This document shows, piece after piece, positions 1 through 11,119 of a DNA stretch of 64,000 nucleotides; position 1 is the stretch's first letter, and each line of letters begins with the position of its first letter. The notes under the pieces were generated by a model. The model was given only the letters and a program-made list of their open reading frames with translations, ran no database searches and was not told the DNA's origin. The translations under genes and the position numbers were made by a program. The stretch is from assembly GCA_028671895.1 (NCBI GenBank), contig CM053794.1, positions 20,632,501 to 20,696,500 on the forward strand, read 5' to 3'. The DNA is from Oenanthe sinensis. Lineage: Eukaryota > Streptophyta > Magnoliopsida > Apiales > Apiaceae.

Positions 1-368
1 TATGTTCTTTATCTGTTAAATGATGAGAATGAGATCACAGCTAAGTGGGTGAAGACTCTAGAAGGAGCAATTGCTGGAAAAAGGAAAAAATGAGAAACTG
101 ATGTTGATAGACTCTGAAGTATACAAGACAAAGTATAGGCTTGAGATGACACAGAAATGGATATGATAAAGGGAGATGCAAAAGTCCAGATGATACTTAA
201 TGTTCCAACCTTAATGTTAAATCCTGGTGGACAAAGAGCATGCTGCATAGCTTTAGATAACAGAATGGAGAGAACATCAATATACAATCTAAGAGCTGCA
301 GTAACTCAGATTGATGACTCTACTGATTAGATGAAGGAATTAAATTCCAAACTGGTGGAATTGTTGAA
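1..368 (+). pseudogene. Coding remnant interrupted by Copia element A
   Basis: Frame 1 of the + strand reads as plausible protein for about 30 codons (including VKTLEGAIAGKRKK) before a TGA. Further protein-like stretches continue in other frames up to the LTR boundary at 369. Frameshifts and stops show it is dead. The style (VKTLEGA, LNPGGQR, YNLRAAV) resembles retroelement accessory proteins, but I cannot name the family. It lies on the strand opposite to element A, so it is the older host sequence into which A jumped. Confidence 0.4.
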
Positions 369-1097
369 TGTTATTTTCCCTTGAGTACTAGAAGTTTGGA
401 GAAGGGGGGTTGAATACAAACTTAAAAATTAATTCAAATTCTTCACAATCCTTGCCTTGAAAGTCTTCACAATCCTGACATGACTGTCTTCCAGTGATTT
501 AGTTTCTGCAAAGTTCTCATTCCTTTTGTCTTTAACTAAATTGGGAAACCTTAATCAACTGATAAATGTTATTAAGCTTATCAGTTGATTCTTCTTTGCT
601 CATCCATCGATGGATAGGATATCCATTGATCAATTGATGTATCAATGGACAGTTAGATTATCCATCGACTCCTTATCCATTGATGGTCCTTTATCCGTTG
701 ATAGTCTTTATCTGTTAATAGCCTTTATCCGTTGAGTAGTGTGTTTATTCATTGACTTCAATATCTGTTGATCATTTCATTTGTGAGAATTCTGACTTAG
801 AATATTTACAATTGATCAGCCATTCTTCACATCCATTGAGAAGCTATAGATTGAAGTCAATAACATCAGTCGACTACTTCACAGCATCCATCGAGATAGT
901 ACAATCAATTGATAATGAAACATAAATCAAATGTTATAATCCAATTTATCAGTTGATGAACAAGCTTCAACTGATAACTGGTTTCCTAGTCAATGGATAT
1001 TTATAAGTCATATATTCATTAACTAGTTATAATAAAATTCAAATCCCTATTGTAATTCTAAGTAATTTGTTATCATCAAAACTCATTATTCCTAACA
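369..1097 (-). repeat. 3' LTR of element A
   Basis: On the - strand it runs from TGTTAGGAAT at 1097 to ATAACA at 369, a TG...CA LTR of 729 bp. The first bases and the downstream text (TGATGATAAC, then a run of ATCAATTGAT-like motifs, then ATTCAACCCCCCTTCT near the end) align with the LTRs of element B. Between about 600 and 1000 it is packed with CATCGATGG/ATCAATTGAT/TCAACTGAT motifs. Confidence 0.88.
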
Positions 1098-1112
1098 ATC
1101 TCCCTATTTACG
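1098..1112 (-). other. Polypurine tract of element A
   Basis: Directly before the 3' LTR the - strand reads AATAGGGAGAT, a purine-rich plus-strand priming site. Element B has AGGGGGAGAT in the same position. Confidence 0.75.
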
Positions 1113-1296
1113 AATATATGAAATATGCATAAATTTTCTGTTGATGATAACAAAACTCCTAAACATTTTCATTCTAGCAGGAGTTACAATATTGACAAAA
1201 GTAATATTAAGACAGTGATCAAGTACCAGTAGTAGATGAATTCTGATAACTTTGATGTTGAGTCTGAATCTTCTACCTTCTTCTTCTTCCCCTTGA

Positions 1297-4200
1297 CTAA
1301 TTCATCTTGTCTTCATTTTCCTTCATCTTTCTGAATAGGGATCCCTTCAGAATCTTCTAATCCTCAGCCCTGTAGTCTAGTTGGCTTGCAAGATGATTCA
1401 ATTCCAAATTAGGCAGTTTGTCTATTTCCTGACAAATATCAATGCATTTTTCTCTGCCTTCCATATCCTTGTAGATCATGTAATGGTTCATGAAGTACCT
1501 TCCTTCCTTCAGGGTTCTAAATTTTGATTCTATCATCCCTTTCTTCTTGAAGAGGTGTCTCCTTTATCTTCTTCATCTTCTCAAGGATGGCTTTCCTAGC
1601 TCTTCAATTAGATAATATTTCCTATTGAGCGTTGTGTATATTTTCCTTAAGGCACCATAGCCTTGTTCCATGACTTGATCAAATGTGAAGACTGAATGTG
1701 ACCCATCTTCATAGTCTATGTGAAGTAGATCTACATCCCTCTTCCTTTGTCCTTTAATTGCAGTCATTCCCTCAGTTTTGATTGAAACAAAAGTTTGAGG
1801 TTTGGATTTGAACACTTCTATATCCTTGGATTGACCACTCCCAGATGCTTGACTCTCAAGCTTTACCTCCTTTGGCTTCTCCTCCTTAGCCACTTTTTCA
1901 TCAACAACAAGTTTCATTTTAACTCCAGAAGTTTTTGGTTCATCTACAGGCTTGTTTGCTCTTTGTTTCATTATTGGCCTCCTTTCAACTTCTTTTCTTC
2001 TGGCTTCTCTAATTAGCTTATCCTCATCATCAAACTTTCTTTGCAGTTGAATGGCTAGTTTTTCTTGTGATTCTTCTTGTTGTTCCCTTTCTTTCACACC
2101 AACAACTATTGCTTTGCCCAATAGTTTCTCACCTCCACTCATGGCAGAATTCTTCTTCTTTCCTTCTTTTATTAATATGCTCTTCCCATTTCTGTCACCA
2201 GTCTTTGAGCTTCTTTCATCTACCCTTATTTTTCCTTTCTTTACTACCTCAATTTTTTTATCATTAACGCAATTGGCTCTTGTGCATCAATCTCCTTATT
2301 TTTGCTGGTAATTGAATGAAATTGCCATACAATTTGTTGAGCCAATGCCTTCTTTGGATCTGTCTTTTGAATAGCATCCTCTGTAGTCTTGATCACAGCT
2401 TCACTTTCTTTTCTCCTTAACTCCTCATGCTTCTCCCCCTTTTTGTTATCAGCAACTGGTTCTTGTTCCAAGGAGTTAGAAATAATAGGGGTCTCCAAGA
2501 GTCTGTTCAGAAGTTTGGTTTGAGTGACTTGATTCTTCAAAATTAAGTCCATGCTAACCTCCATGGCAGTCACTCTTTTCTCCAATGTCAGTACTTTGTC
2601 ATTGGCTGTAGACTCAGTATCTAGCCTTTGCTTGATTCTTGTTAACATTGTGAGGCTGAGTCTTGAATCAATGGTGGGGTCAAAATGTGTCCTTGAACTA
2701 TCAATTTCTTCCTTTATCTTCTTGAGTTCATACTTGGAACCTGTTACATGCATCTTTTGGATCTTCAAGTTATCTCTGTAAAAGTTGAGAATTCTTCTGT
2801 GTAAAGGATCCTCTACATTTACTTCAGCCATGGATCTCTTGTAGTGTGAAACTATTACCCTTTCAGTGTCAGCCAAACTAGTTTCATCACTAGCCATTAC
2901 AGGTTCCAATAACTCATCATCAGAACTGTCTTCAAAATCTTCAGGATTCATGTGAGACACATCATCAGGCTGTCTTGCCAAACTCTCCTTGCCACTCCTG
3001 AATTGTTCTTCAGTTTGCACTAATCTTAACATCTTTTCAGCCTCTTGATTAGTGGCTGCTGCCAATTCTTGGTAGTGTGGATCTTCATATTGAAAAGTTG
3101 ATGCATCAATATTGAATTCAATCTCATCATCCACCTCCACGTGGGCATCTGTAACTCCTTCAGGAACTCCATTTCCTCCATCTCCCCTAACTCTAACCAT
3201 AACTCCTGGGTGAGTTCTGCTGCAACCTGCTCAGTTTTAGAAGTTGATGCTTCATGAGATGGTGAAAATGGTTTCTCTCTATTCTTTTCTCTCTGTTTTT
3301 GCATCAGGATCTCATCCTGGATTCTCACTTCTCCCTCATTATTCTCTTCTTTTGCATCACCTGCTAAGGTGGAACTCTCTTTGCTCATACCCTCTCATTT
3401 TGCCACCTCAGAAGAAATTGAGGGCCTCTCATTCTCACACTCTCTTTTTGCCAAGGTATGCAAACCTTGCCTCTCACACACCTCACCCACTTCACTCAAT
3501 CCTAGTAGAGTATTGGCCACTTGAATTGTTTCATTGGATGATTCATGAATTGGAATTAAGGTGTCAATCGATGGATAAATAATATCCATCGATGGATGAA
3601 TATCCATTGATTGGAGCTCATCAATGGATGTAAGGATATCCATCGATGGAAGTGAAATAGTCAATAGATGTTAAAAATTATCAGTTGATTAAATAATATC
3701 CATTGATTTATGATAATTATTAATGTTTTCTTGATCAACCAAGGTGTTAACCTTATTTGGTGATACATGTGAGAGTGTTGGCTCCGCCTTGAGTTGTAAA
3801 GAGGGTGAATTTGAAACATTGAAGTTGTCAATCAACAAAGTTTATGAAGAAATGGATTTTGAAGGAGATTGAGGAGATGAAATAGATAGAGAATGGGGTT
3901 GTGCCTCAGGAAAATTCTAAGACACATCAAAAGAAGAAATTGAAGGCTCTACCAAATTTGCATTTGGCTTTGCAAGAGTGTGTGTTCCCTGTGCATAATA
4001 TTGTCCTTCATTCTCCTTTTGTATGGTTGAATTACTTTGTGTCCCTCACCCCCATCAAATGGTCCTAGTTGAGACCTCTTTTCAATAGCTACACCTTGTT
4101 GAGAAGGTGCAACTTGGGATGTGTTTAAGTCCTTTATCACAGCCTCAATATGTTGAGAGATTGGGCTGGTGGCTGGCTGGACAATCCCAAACTCTCATTC

Positions 4201-5247
4201 CTTATTCTTCTGGCTTTCTTGATGTTGGTCAGTTCCCTCACCCTCATCAACCACCTTCACACTCCCCTAAGTTGTTTTTCTTTTCTTAGTTTTTACAATA
4301 GTAGTATTTTGAGAAACTACTGAGGTGGATTGTTTAGATTTGTTTTTAAAAGGTTGTGCAACTTGGGTAGGAGGGATGGGGGCATTTCCAACTCCCTCAA
4401 TTGTTACAGAAGGCAAAGGAATTGAGATACCAGAGGAAGTAAAAGAGAAATTAAGTTTCTTGAGATATACCTGCACAAAAGGAGGATAGATGGGGCACAA
4501 CTTAGGGTGTAAGTTGATTCTCACCAATTCCTTGAAGACCCTTTTGTTCTGAGTCCAAGCCTCCAGTGTTTCCATCTCTGCTGTAATCTCATAATCTTCA
4601 ACAGTAGCATTAATCGACAACATAAAGAATCTAGCAAAATAGATGTTATTTTTCCTAGATGCCTTATTTCCTAATTTAACAGTTAATTCATTTAGGAGTA
4701 ATATGCTAAAATCAAAGTACTTATCAAATATGATAGAATAAACAATTTCTTGCATACTTGTGGTAATTGCATCAAAATTACTTATTTTTCCAGAAAATAC
4801 TTTAATAATAGCATCAAAGAAATAACTCCATTCTTTTCTAAGATTTTTCCTAACAACTTCCCCTAATCCAGTTTCAGCATTAGCATAGTTAACAGCTTCT
4901 AACATATCCCTAATGTCATTATCAGTGGGTGACTTATCACAATTATTTTCAGGCAACTCTAAGCAATCAGAAAGAGTAGTACTTGTAATGGTATAGGATG
5001 TAACTTTGCAAGTGTAAGAAATTACCTTCCCATCTTGTGAGACTTCTGTAGTGTTCCATAGATCTTCAACAAATGAACATATTATTGTTGGTGCTTCACT
5101 AAGAGCCTTGGACACTTTGCAATCTCCCAGAAACCTCATCAATGGATGGAAGTCTACGGGAGCATCATCAACGGTTAGACATGCAACAAAATTGTTTTGT
5201 TCATAGATGAACTCTGTTGAGGAAACAATCTTCTTTTGGGGTTCCAT
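1297..5247 (-). pseudogene. Long accessory ORF of element A (between RNase H and 3' LTR)
   Basis: The start is the ATG at 5247 (MEPQKK), and the first open block runs to a stop at 4267. Later blocks at 3664-3395, 3388-3026, 3200-2244 and 2142-1573 lie in shifting frames, so this is a decayed gene of about 1,300 codons. The N-terminal domain contains FHPLMRFL, LRKEWSYFFDAI, ITTSMQEIVY and RVFKELVRINL and matches the accessory ORF of element B. The middle (about 3560-3720) encodes SMDI/SID repeats. The block at 3200-2244 has a predicted coiled coil (around LTRIKQRLDTES and EKRVTAMEV). The block at 2142-1573 is Lys/Glu-rich and then has a globular-looking end (HIDYEDGSHSVF). The N-terminal domain resembles accessory proteins I recall from other plant Copia elements. 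Its function is unknown. The frameshifts were not repaired. Confidence 0.7.
3560..3720. repeat. Motif array inside accessory ORF A
   Basis: CATCGATGG, ATCAATGGATG, CCATTGATT and CAGTTGATT variants follow one another about every 15-25 bases. On the - strand they translate as SMDI, SID and SMDIHPSMD repeats. The same motif fills the LTRs of A and B. Confidence 0.75.
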
Positions 5248-5487
5248 TGATGTTCTTAAAGAGATTAAGAAAAAAACTTGAAGAAAAGTTAGATAACTTG
5301 CTTTGGTGTTCTTGAGAAATAGAGATACAGAGATGAGAGATAGAAAATAAAATAGCAAGTAAGAATGAAATAAGAATTGAAACTGCTATTTATATTTTTG
5401 AGATTAAAACAACTTGAAAAGTCATTTTAATTAAGAATATAACCGTTGAAAGATAAAAATAATTAAAGTAAATTACTCTAAATGGCA

Positions 5488-5835
5488 ATCAATGGATGTA
5501 TTCATCTGTTGAAAGATAAGGTAATTAATCAGCGGCTATAATTTGATCAATGAATGTGTAAAACTGTTGAAATTCTATTACCATCGATGGGTAATTACAT
5601 CCATTGAGTCAGAAAAAAAAATTATTTATCGATCGATAAACAATTACCAGGGTAATTATCCATCGACAGATAAATATCCATCGATAGGTATATATCAGTT
5701 GAGAACAACTTATCAGAGTTTGCACAGAGCTGGATCAGAGTTTATTAATCTCTAAACTCTAATGAAACTGCAATATATCCATCAATGGCTGAAGAATATC
5801 CATTGATAATTAACACAATTATCAATTGATTACTT
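5488..5835. repeat. Motif array between RNase H and accessory ORF, element A
   Basis: This inter-ORF stretch contains about a dozen variants of the ATCRATNGAT motif, such as CCATCGATGG, TCGATCGATAA, CCATCGACAG, CAGTTGAG and ATCAATTGAT. No open frame of note spans it. Element B has a matching array at 16920-17140. Confidence 0.75.
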
Positions 5836-5888
5836 TGTTTCAACAGATAATTGTGAACAATGGCTAAAAAATATAACTTAGCAAACAT

Positions 5889-7394
5889 TTAGGATTGTGC
5901 AAAATTAAGCATACCTAATTCACAGACTAATCTATTAAAAGTAGATTCATCTAGAGGTTTGGTAAAAATGTCTGTAAGTTGTTGTTCAGTAAGAACAAAA
6001 TTTAATTCAACTGTACCATTCATTACATGTTCCCTAATGAAATGATACCTTATATCAATGTGTTTGGTTCTGGAATGTTGCACAAGATTTTCTGTTATTG
6101 CAATGGCACTTGTGTTATCATAGAAAATAGGAATCTTGTTCATGTTGAACCCATAGTCAAATAGTTGATTCCTCATCCATAATATTTGTGCACAGCAACT
6201 TCCAGCAGCAATGTACTCAGCTTCTACAGTTGAAGTTGATACTAAATGTTGCTTTTTGCTAAACCATGACATAAGTTTGTTTCCTAGAAATTGACATGTG
6301 CCTGTAGTACTTTTCCTGTCTATTTTGTAACTTGCATAATCTGCATCTGAGTAGCATATTAGATTAAAACCAGAATCTCTAGGATACCAAATACCTAAAT
6401 TTGATGTACCCTTGAGATATCTAAAAATCCTCTTAATAGCCACTAAATGAGATTCTCTAGGATCAGCCTGAAACCTAGCACACAGACATGTAGAGAACAA
6501 TATGTCTGGCCTACTAGCAGTTAAATATAAAAGTGAGCCTACCATGCCTCTATAACTTGTAATGTTCACTTTAGCTTCCTTAGTGTTCAATTCAAGTTTG
6601 GTGGCAGTGGCCATGGGAGTTTTTGCAGAAGAACATTCACTTAAGTCAAATTTCTTTAACAAGTCATGAATGTACTTTGTTTGATTTATAAAAATATCAT
6701 CCTTAACTTGTTTGACTTGTAAGCCAAGAAAGTAGGTAAGTTCTCCCATCATGCTCATTTCATATTTACTTTGCATTAATTTGGCAATCTTTTTATAAAG
6801 TCCCTCATTAGTTGAGCCAAAAATAATGTCATCCACATATATTTGGACAAGTATGATAGAGCCATTAACATTCCTACTAAATAGAGTTTTATGAATAGTA
6901 CCTCTTGTGAAGTTATTCTCAATGAGGAATTGAGATAAAGTAACATACCAGACCCTTGGTGCTTGCTTCAAGCCATAGAGTGCTTTGAGTAGATAGCAGA
7001 CAAAGTCAGTGAAATTTGGATCTTCAAAGCCAGGAGGTTGTTCCACACAGACTTCCTCTTCTAATACTCCATTCAAAAATGCACTCTTCACATCCATCTG
7101 GTAGACTTTGAAATTAACATGTGCAACATAAGCTAGAAAGATTCTGATTGCTTCCAGCCTTGTAACTGGTACAAATGTTTCATCAAAATCAATTCCTTCT
7201 TCTTGTAAGTACCCCTTTGCCACAAGCCTTGCTTTGTTTCTAGTCACAGTACCAGTTTCATCCATTTGTTTCTTAATACCTATTTTTTTACCAATTACTG
7301 ATCTATCTTTTGGTTTGGATACTAGCTTCCACACTTTATTTCTTTCAAATTGATTGAGTTCATCTTGCATAGCTAAAACCCAATCAGGATCCAA
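5889..7394 (-). pseudogene. Reverse transcriptase and RNase H domains of element A
   Basis: A 501-residue open block. It starts in the RT_2 (Copia) domain with WKLVSKPKD and contains the RT motif-A segment YQMDVKSAFLNG, the LYGLKQAPR segment and the catalytic YVDD (VQIYVDDIIFG). RNase H follows with SDADYA, the WFSKKQ segment, VEAEY and FYDNTSAI, so its acidic residues are present, and the end is TKPLDESTF. Both enzymes look complete, but the integrase block upstream is in another frame, so the polyprotein cannot be made as one chain. The start is only the first Met in this frame. The domain continues upstream across the motif-rich IN-RT linker. Confidence 0.88.
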
Positions 7395-7659
7395 GAGAGC
7401 ATCTTCAACTCTTTTAAGTTCTTCTTGAGATAAGAAGCTGCTATACAGACATTCATTTTGAGTATCACTTCTTGTCTTGACACCATCTTCTGCATTTCCA
7501 ATGATTAGTTCAAATGGATGGCTTTTTATCCATTTTATTTGAGTAGGTAAATTTTGCCTTGATGATGAAGCTTCATGATTATTAGTATTGTACTCAAATT
7601 GATTTGAATTTGTGGATTGATTCTGAAACCCTCCCCCTGAATTGGATACACCTAAGAGT

Positions 7660-7760
7660 GTTGATTATCCATTGAAGAATTATCAGTTGATGCATTATCA
7701 GTTGATGGATTTCTATCAACTGATAAATTATCCATTGATGCTGTAACATCAACTGATATT
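7660..7760. repeat. Motif array in the IN-RT linker, element A
   Basis: Six or more copies of ATCAGTTGATG, CAACTGATAA, CCATTGAT and related forms lie between integrase and reverse transcriptase. Element B has an equivalent, translated array at 14980-15075. Confidence 0.7.
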
Positions 7761-7809
7761 GGGTTTCTGAGTACTTATGATTTTATAATATCTGCTTCTT
7801 CTTTATCAT

Positions 7810-8655
7810 CTACATTATTTGATTCATTCTCAAAATGCAATGTGTCATGATTTCCTTCATCAAACAAGCCTTGAATCTTTTTGCATCAAATACTACATGT
7901 ACAGATTCTATAAAAATGTGTAGTCTAAGAATATAGGCTATGCTTGATAGTGCATACCCAATAAATATAGCTTCATTAGCTTTGGCTTCAAATTTTCCTA
8001 GGTTTTCACCATGATTCCTTAGCACATAGCATTTACAGCCAAAGACATGAAGAAACCCCACTTTTGGATTTCTGTCTTTCTTGATCAATTGATAAGGTGT
8101 CTTTCCTTGAATTTGATTTACTATGGAGATATTTTGAGTATAGCATGCTGTATTAATGGCCTCAGCCCAGAAATATGTTGGTAATTTAGCATCTTCCAAC
8201 ATAGTTCTAGTTGCTTCAATCAAAATCCGATTTTTCCTTTCAACTACCCCATTTTGTTGAGGTGTCCTTGGTGCAGAGAAGGTGTGTATGATTCCTTTAG
8301 ATTCACAGAACTCCTTCATTGTGAAATTCTTGATTTCTGTACCATTTTCACTCCTCATTTTCTTTACATCCAATCCAAGATTTTTCTCAACTTCTCTTAT
8401 GTGCTTGATGATGAGATTACTAGCTTCATCTTTTGAATGCAAAAAAAAAGTCCATGAGAATCTTAAAAAGTCATCCACAATGACTAGAGCATACTTCTTC
8501 TTTGCAATGGACATGATATTTACAGGACTAAACAAATCCATATGTAATAACTCAAATGGCTTCTCAATTGATGATTCCAATTTGGACTTGAATGATGCCT
8601 TTCTTTGTTTTCCCTTTTGACAAGCATCACATAGTCCATCCTTGACAAATTCTAT
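7810..8655 (-). pseudogene. Integrase domain of element A
   Basis: Retroviral-type integrase core (rve). The GAG-pre-integrase end and CDACQKGKQRK zinc-side segment lie upstream, followed by LLHMDLFSPVN, the first catalytic Asp in VIVDDF, and the Glu in TPQQNGVVERKNR. The second catalytic Asp is changed: the usual RSDNGTE reads RSENGTE, an Asp-to-Glu change. A stop (TAA) near 8656 separates it from the protease block in the same frame, and a frameshift at about 7810 separates it from RT. Element B keeps RSDNGTE. Confidence 0.85.
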
Positions 8656-9126
8656 TTATGGTAATCCTCTCACTTGATTTTTATTGACCAACTGATTCAT
8701 GGATTTGAAATTTAAGTGAGCTAATTTCTTGTGCCATAGCCAACTTTCATTCGTACTTGCCTTAGAGAGAAGACAAGTCATTGAGTCTGCACTTATTGAG
8801 TTGAAGTCAGCTATGTACACATTTCCGTTTCTATTCCTAGTCATAACTAGGCTTCCATCTTCCTTGTTGGAAATTATGCATGCTTCAGTAATGAAGCAAA
8901 CTTTATTTCCATTTTCACATAGTTGACTTATGCTTAACAAGTTGTGTCTTAAGCCATCAACTAATGCAACAGGTTCAATGATGACATTCTCTTTTGAAAT
9001 CAAGCCATATCCTATGGTGTATCCTTTACTGTCATCTCCAAAAGTTACTCCAGGGCCAGTTTTTTCCTCAAACTTTGTGAACTGTGATTTATCTCCAGTC
9101 ATGTGTCTTGAACACCCACTGTCCAA
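8656..9126 (-). pseudogene. Protease and GAG-pre-integrase domains of element A
   Basis: The block opens at the aspartic protease active site DSGCSRHMTGD (the Asp-Ser-Gly triad of Copia proteases). It continues through VTFGDDSKGYTIGYG and HNLLSISQLCENG into the pre-integrase domain with LWHKKLAHLN. It ends in a stop just before the integrase core. The Met used as start is the residue before the active site, so true translation began upstream. Confidence 0.85.
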
Positions 9127-9203
9127 GTACTAAAGATTTCTTCATTTTCCCTCCACACATCCAAAAACAATCAAGTTAATTTTGGTACCCAAGTTGCCTT
9201 GAG

Positions 9204-9898
9204 TCATTTCTTATTAGTTACTACCTTTGCTTTGGTTTTCAATTTTTGTACCTTTGGTTTAGGTGGTTTTACTTCCACTTCAACCTTAGGTGTTGGTTTC
9301 CTCACCCCAGGATTCTCAATGCTATTATTTGGAATACTCATGCTTGCAGAATTAGAGAAATTTGGAGCATGAAAATTGTTATGCATATTCCAGGGCATAT
9401 TCATGTTGACAAATGCAAGATATGGATTAAACATATAAGGAATTGATGCATATTGAGCATGAATAGCATGAGGATCAACTAAATGAGGATAAACAGAATT
9501 AGAATGCATGTTAGGTATAACAGACACATTGGTTGTTGTAGGCATATTTGACTTGCATTGCACAGATAAGTGATTCTTACTACCACACTTAGCACATATC
9601 TTTCTAGGAGCATACTTGTTAGGTGTGTAGTTATTGTGCTTGTTTATGCATACTTTACCATTTCTGTTCTTCTTCTTCTTCTTTTCATTTGGCTTAACAT
9701 TAGGCTCTATCTTTACCAACTTTTCCTTCAATTGATCTTTAGATAAGAACCCTATATTAGCCTTTTCAATTTTGACTTGAGATTTAGAGGAGCAACCTTC
9801 TTTCACAAATTTAATAGGTTTGTTAAACTTGGTTTTTAAAACAGACTGCTTAGCAGTTGATGATTTCCCAATCGATGGATAATTATCTGTTGGGATAA
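9204..9898 (-). pseudogene. C-terminal gag fragment of element A
   Basis: A Lys-rich block ending in an intact CCHC knuckle (CAKCGSKNHLSVQC), then a Met/Asn/Pro-rich region and a basic tail. It aligns with residues encoded at about 12840-13519 of element B. The upstream capsid-like domain and first zinc knuckle are missing. The last recognisable residues (TDNYPSIG) end near 9895, where foreign sequence begins. Confidence 0.8.
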
Positions 9899-9957
9899 CA
9901 TACCCCCACATGTTAGGATAAAAATAAACTTTTTATTTGATTACTCATACCCCCACA
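9899..9957. other. Rearranged junction between elements A and B
   Basis: A 20-base string beginning CATACCCCCACATG occurs at 9899-9918 and again at 9946-9965, 47 bases apart. Both copies end in TGTTAGGA, the first eight bases of element B's LTR. Between them is AT-rich sequence that is neither A nor LTR. It looks like MITE-type host DNA (compare CTCATAC at 9945 with CCTCATAC at 19812) plus a small duplication. Confidence 0.6.
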
Positions 9958-11061
9958 TGTTAGGAATCTACATGTAATTTGATGATAACTTTAAACCTAG
10001 AATCTTAGAAATTTTAATTAATGTAACTGATCAATTGATGTGGAAAATATAAATATCAATTGATCAAGAAACCAATTTATCAGTTGAAATGTTTATGTGA
10101 ATCGACTGATAATTTGGATTGTATAATAGGTGTACTTAGTTTATTTCATTCGATATGGTGTAAGTCAATTAATATTATTCTCATCAATTGATGTCAGAGT
10201 TGATTGATATTGGTCATCAACTGATGTGTAAATTAGACTGTCAAATTGTAATTTTTTGAAGACAGGAAATTATACAAGTGAAGGATGATCAGTTGATACT
10301 GAAGCATCGATGGATAGAAGATCAATTGAAGAAATCAAGTCAAGTAATGAAACCATCAACTCATGGGAAGACCCATCGATTGATATATCGATTGATAACA
10401 TCTATCAATCGATGAGTCATCTTTTATCAATCGATGTATACAAAGATCAATCGAAGAGTAATACCAGTTGATGGATAAAAGGAAGGATCAATTGACATGC
10501 TTGATAGTAAATTATCAATTGAGTGAGACAACACAAGTTGACAAGTTGACAGACAAAAGCACATCTATGGAAGACAGTCTATGACGGCTGTGAAGACTCA
10601 AAGTGAAGCTGTCTTTCAAACCTTTTTCTAAAATGAAAAAAGGTAAAAAGGAAGATAGGACAGAAAAAATCCTAGAATAGGACTTGTAAAAACATACCTG
10701 TAATATATAAACAAATGTGGTAGCATTGTTAAAAAGAGAACAAGTTAGACAATATCTCTTGAATCAACTGTTTAGCCTTAAAGCACTTTGTAAGAACAGT
10801 TGATTTATTTTCTAACCTTGTAAAAACGAAGCTATGTTTTATTAACCTAGGAACATTGAGCAAAAATATACACTGATTGAAAAACCAATCCATTAGTAAT
10901 TTCAAATCTCTTTGTTCATTTTATTTTTCAGTATCTTTTGTTGTTCATACATATTCTCTTAATTTTCAATCACTAATAACAAATATTAAAACAGTAAAAA
11001 GTTTTGATATTTGTATTCAACCCCCCTTCTACAAATATTGACATTGTTCTAAGGAATAACA
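9958..11061 (+). repeat. 5' LTR of element B
   Basis: It begins TGTTAGGAAT and ends GGAATAACA, 1,104 bp. Between about 10020 and 10530 it holds close to 20 variants of the ATCAATTGAT/CATCGATGG/CAACTGAT motif. The 3' half is AT-rich with a conserved ATTCAACCCCCCTTCT near the end. Confidence 0.92.
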
Positions 11062-11062
11062 A

Positions 11063-11077
11063 TCGGTATCAGAGCAG
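11063..11077 (+). other. Primer-binding site of element B (initiator Met-tRNA type)
   Basis: One base after the 5' LTR comes TCGGTATCAGAGCAGG. It matches the common plant TGGTATCAGAGC complement of the initiator Met-tRNA 3' end, except for C in place of the first T. Confidence 0.85.
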
Positions 11078-11119
11078 GTTTTCAACATACAGAAAGTTTA
11101 AAGATCAAGAATAGTCAAT

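Larger units (their letters stand above)
369..9898 (-). mobile_element. Copia LTR retrotransposon A (Sirevirus-like), 5'-truncated
   Basis: On the - strand the order is partial gag, protease, integrase, reverse transcriptase, RNase H, a long accessory ORF, polypurine tract and 3' LTR, the Ty1/Copia order with an extra 3' gene. Only the 3' LTR (369-1097) is present. Homology to element B stops near 9898 inside the gag C-terminal region, so the 5' LTR, primer-binding site and most of gag are missing. The five bases outside the 3' LTR (364-368) are TTGAA, and no partner copy can be found because the other end is lost. A and B belong to related subfamilies: their LTR starts, motif arrays, polyproteins and accessory ORFs align, but with substantial divergence. 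Confidence 0.88.

Noticed and set aside
1184..1260. Hydrophobic C-terminal tail (LITVLILLLSIL) in one frame after accessory ORF A, suggesting an envelope-like membrane anchor
   Set aside because: A competing frame ends naturally at 1297, and the hydrophobic frame first passes a stop. It most likely is 3' untranslated AT-rich sequence.
1573..3388. Several independent genes on the - strand
   Set aside because: They are consecutive blocks of a single frameshifted accessory ORF inside element A.
5248..5358. Hydrophobic 37-residue N-terminal extension of the element A accessory ORF, looking like a signal peptide
   Set aside because: It is a translated pyrimidine-rich leader. Element B has a similar T/C-rich leader without the extension, and alignment starts at the later Met (5247).
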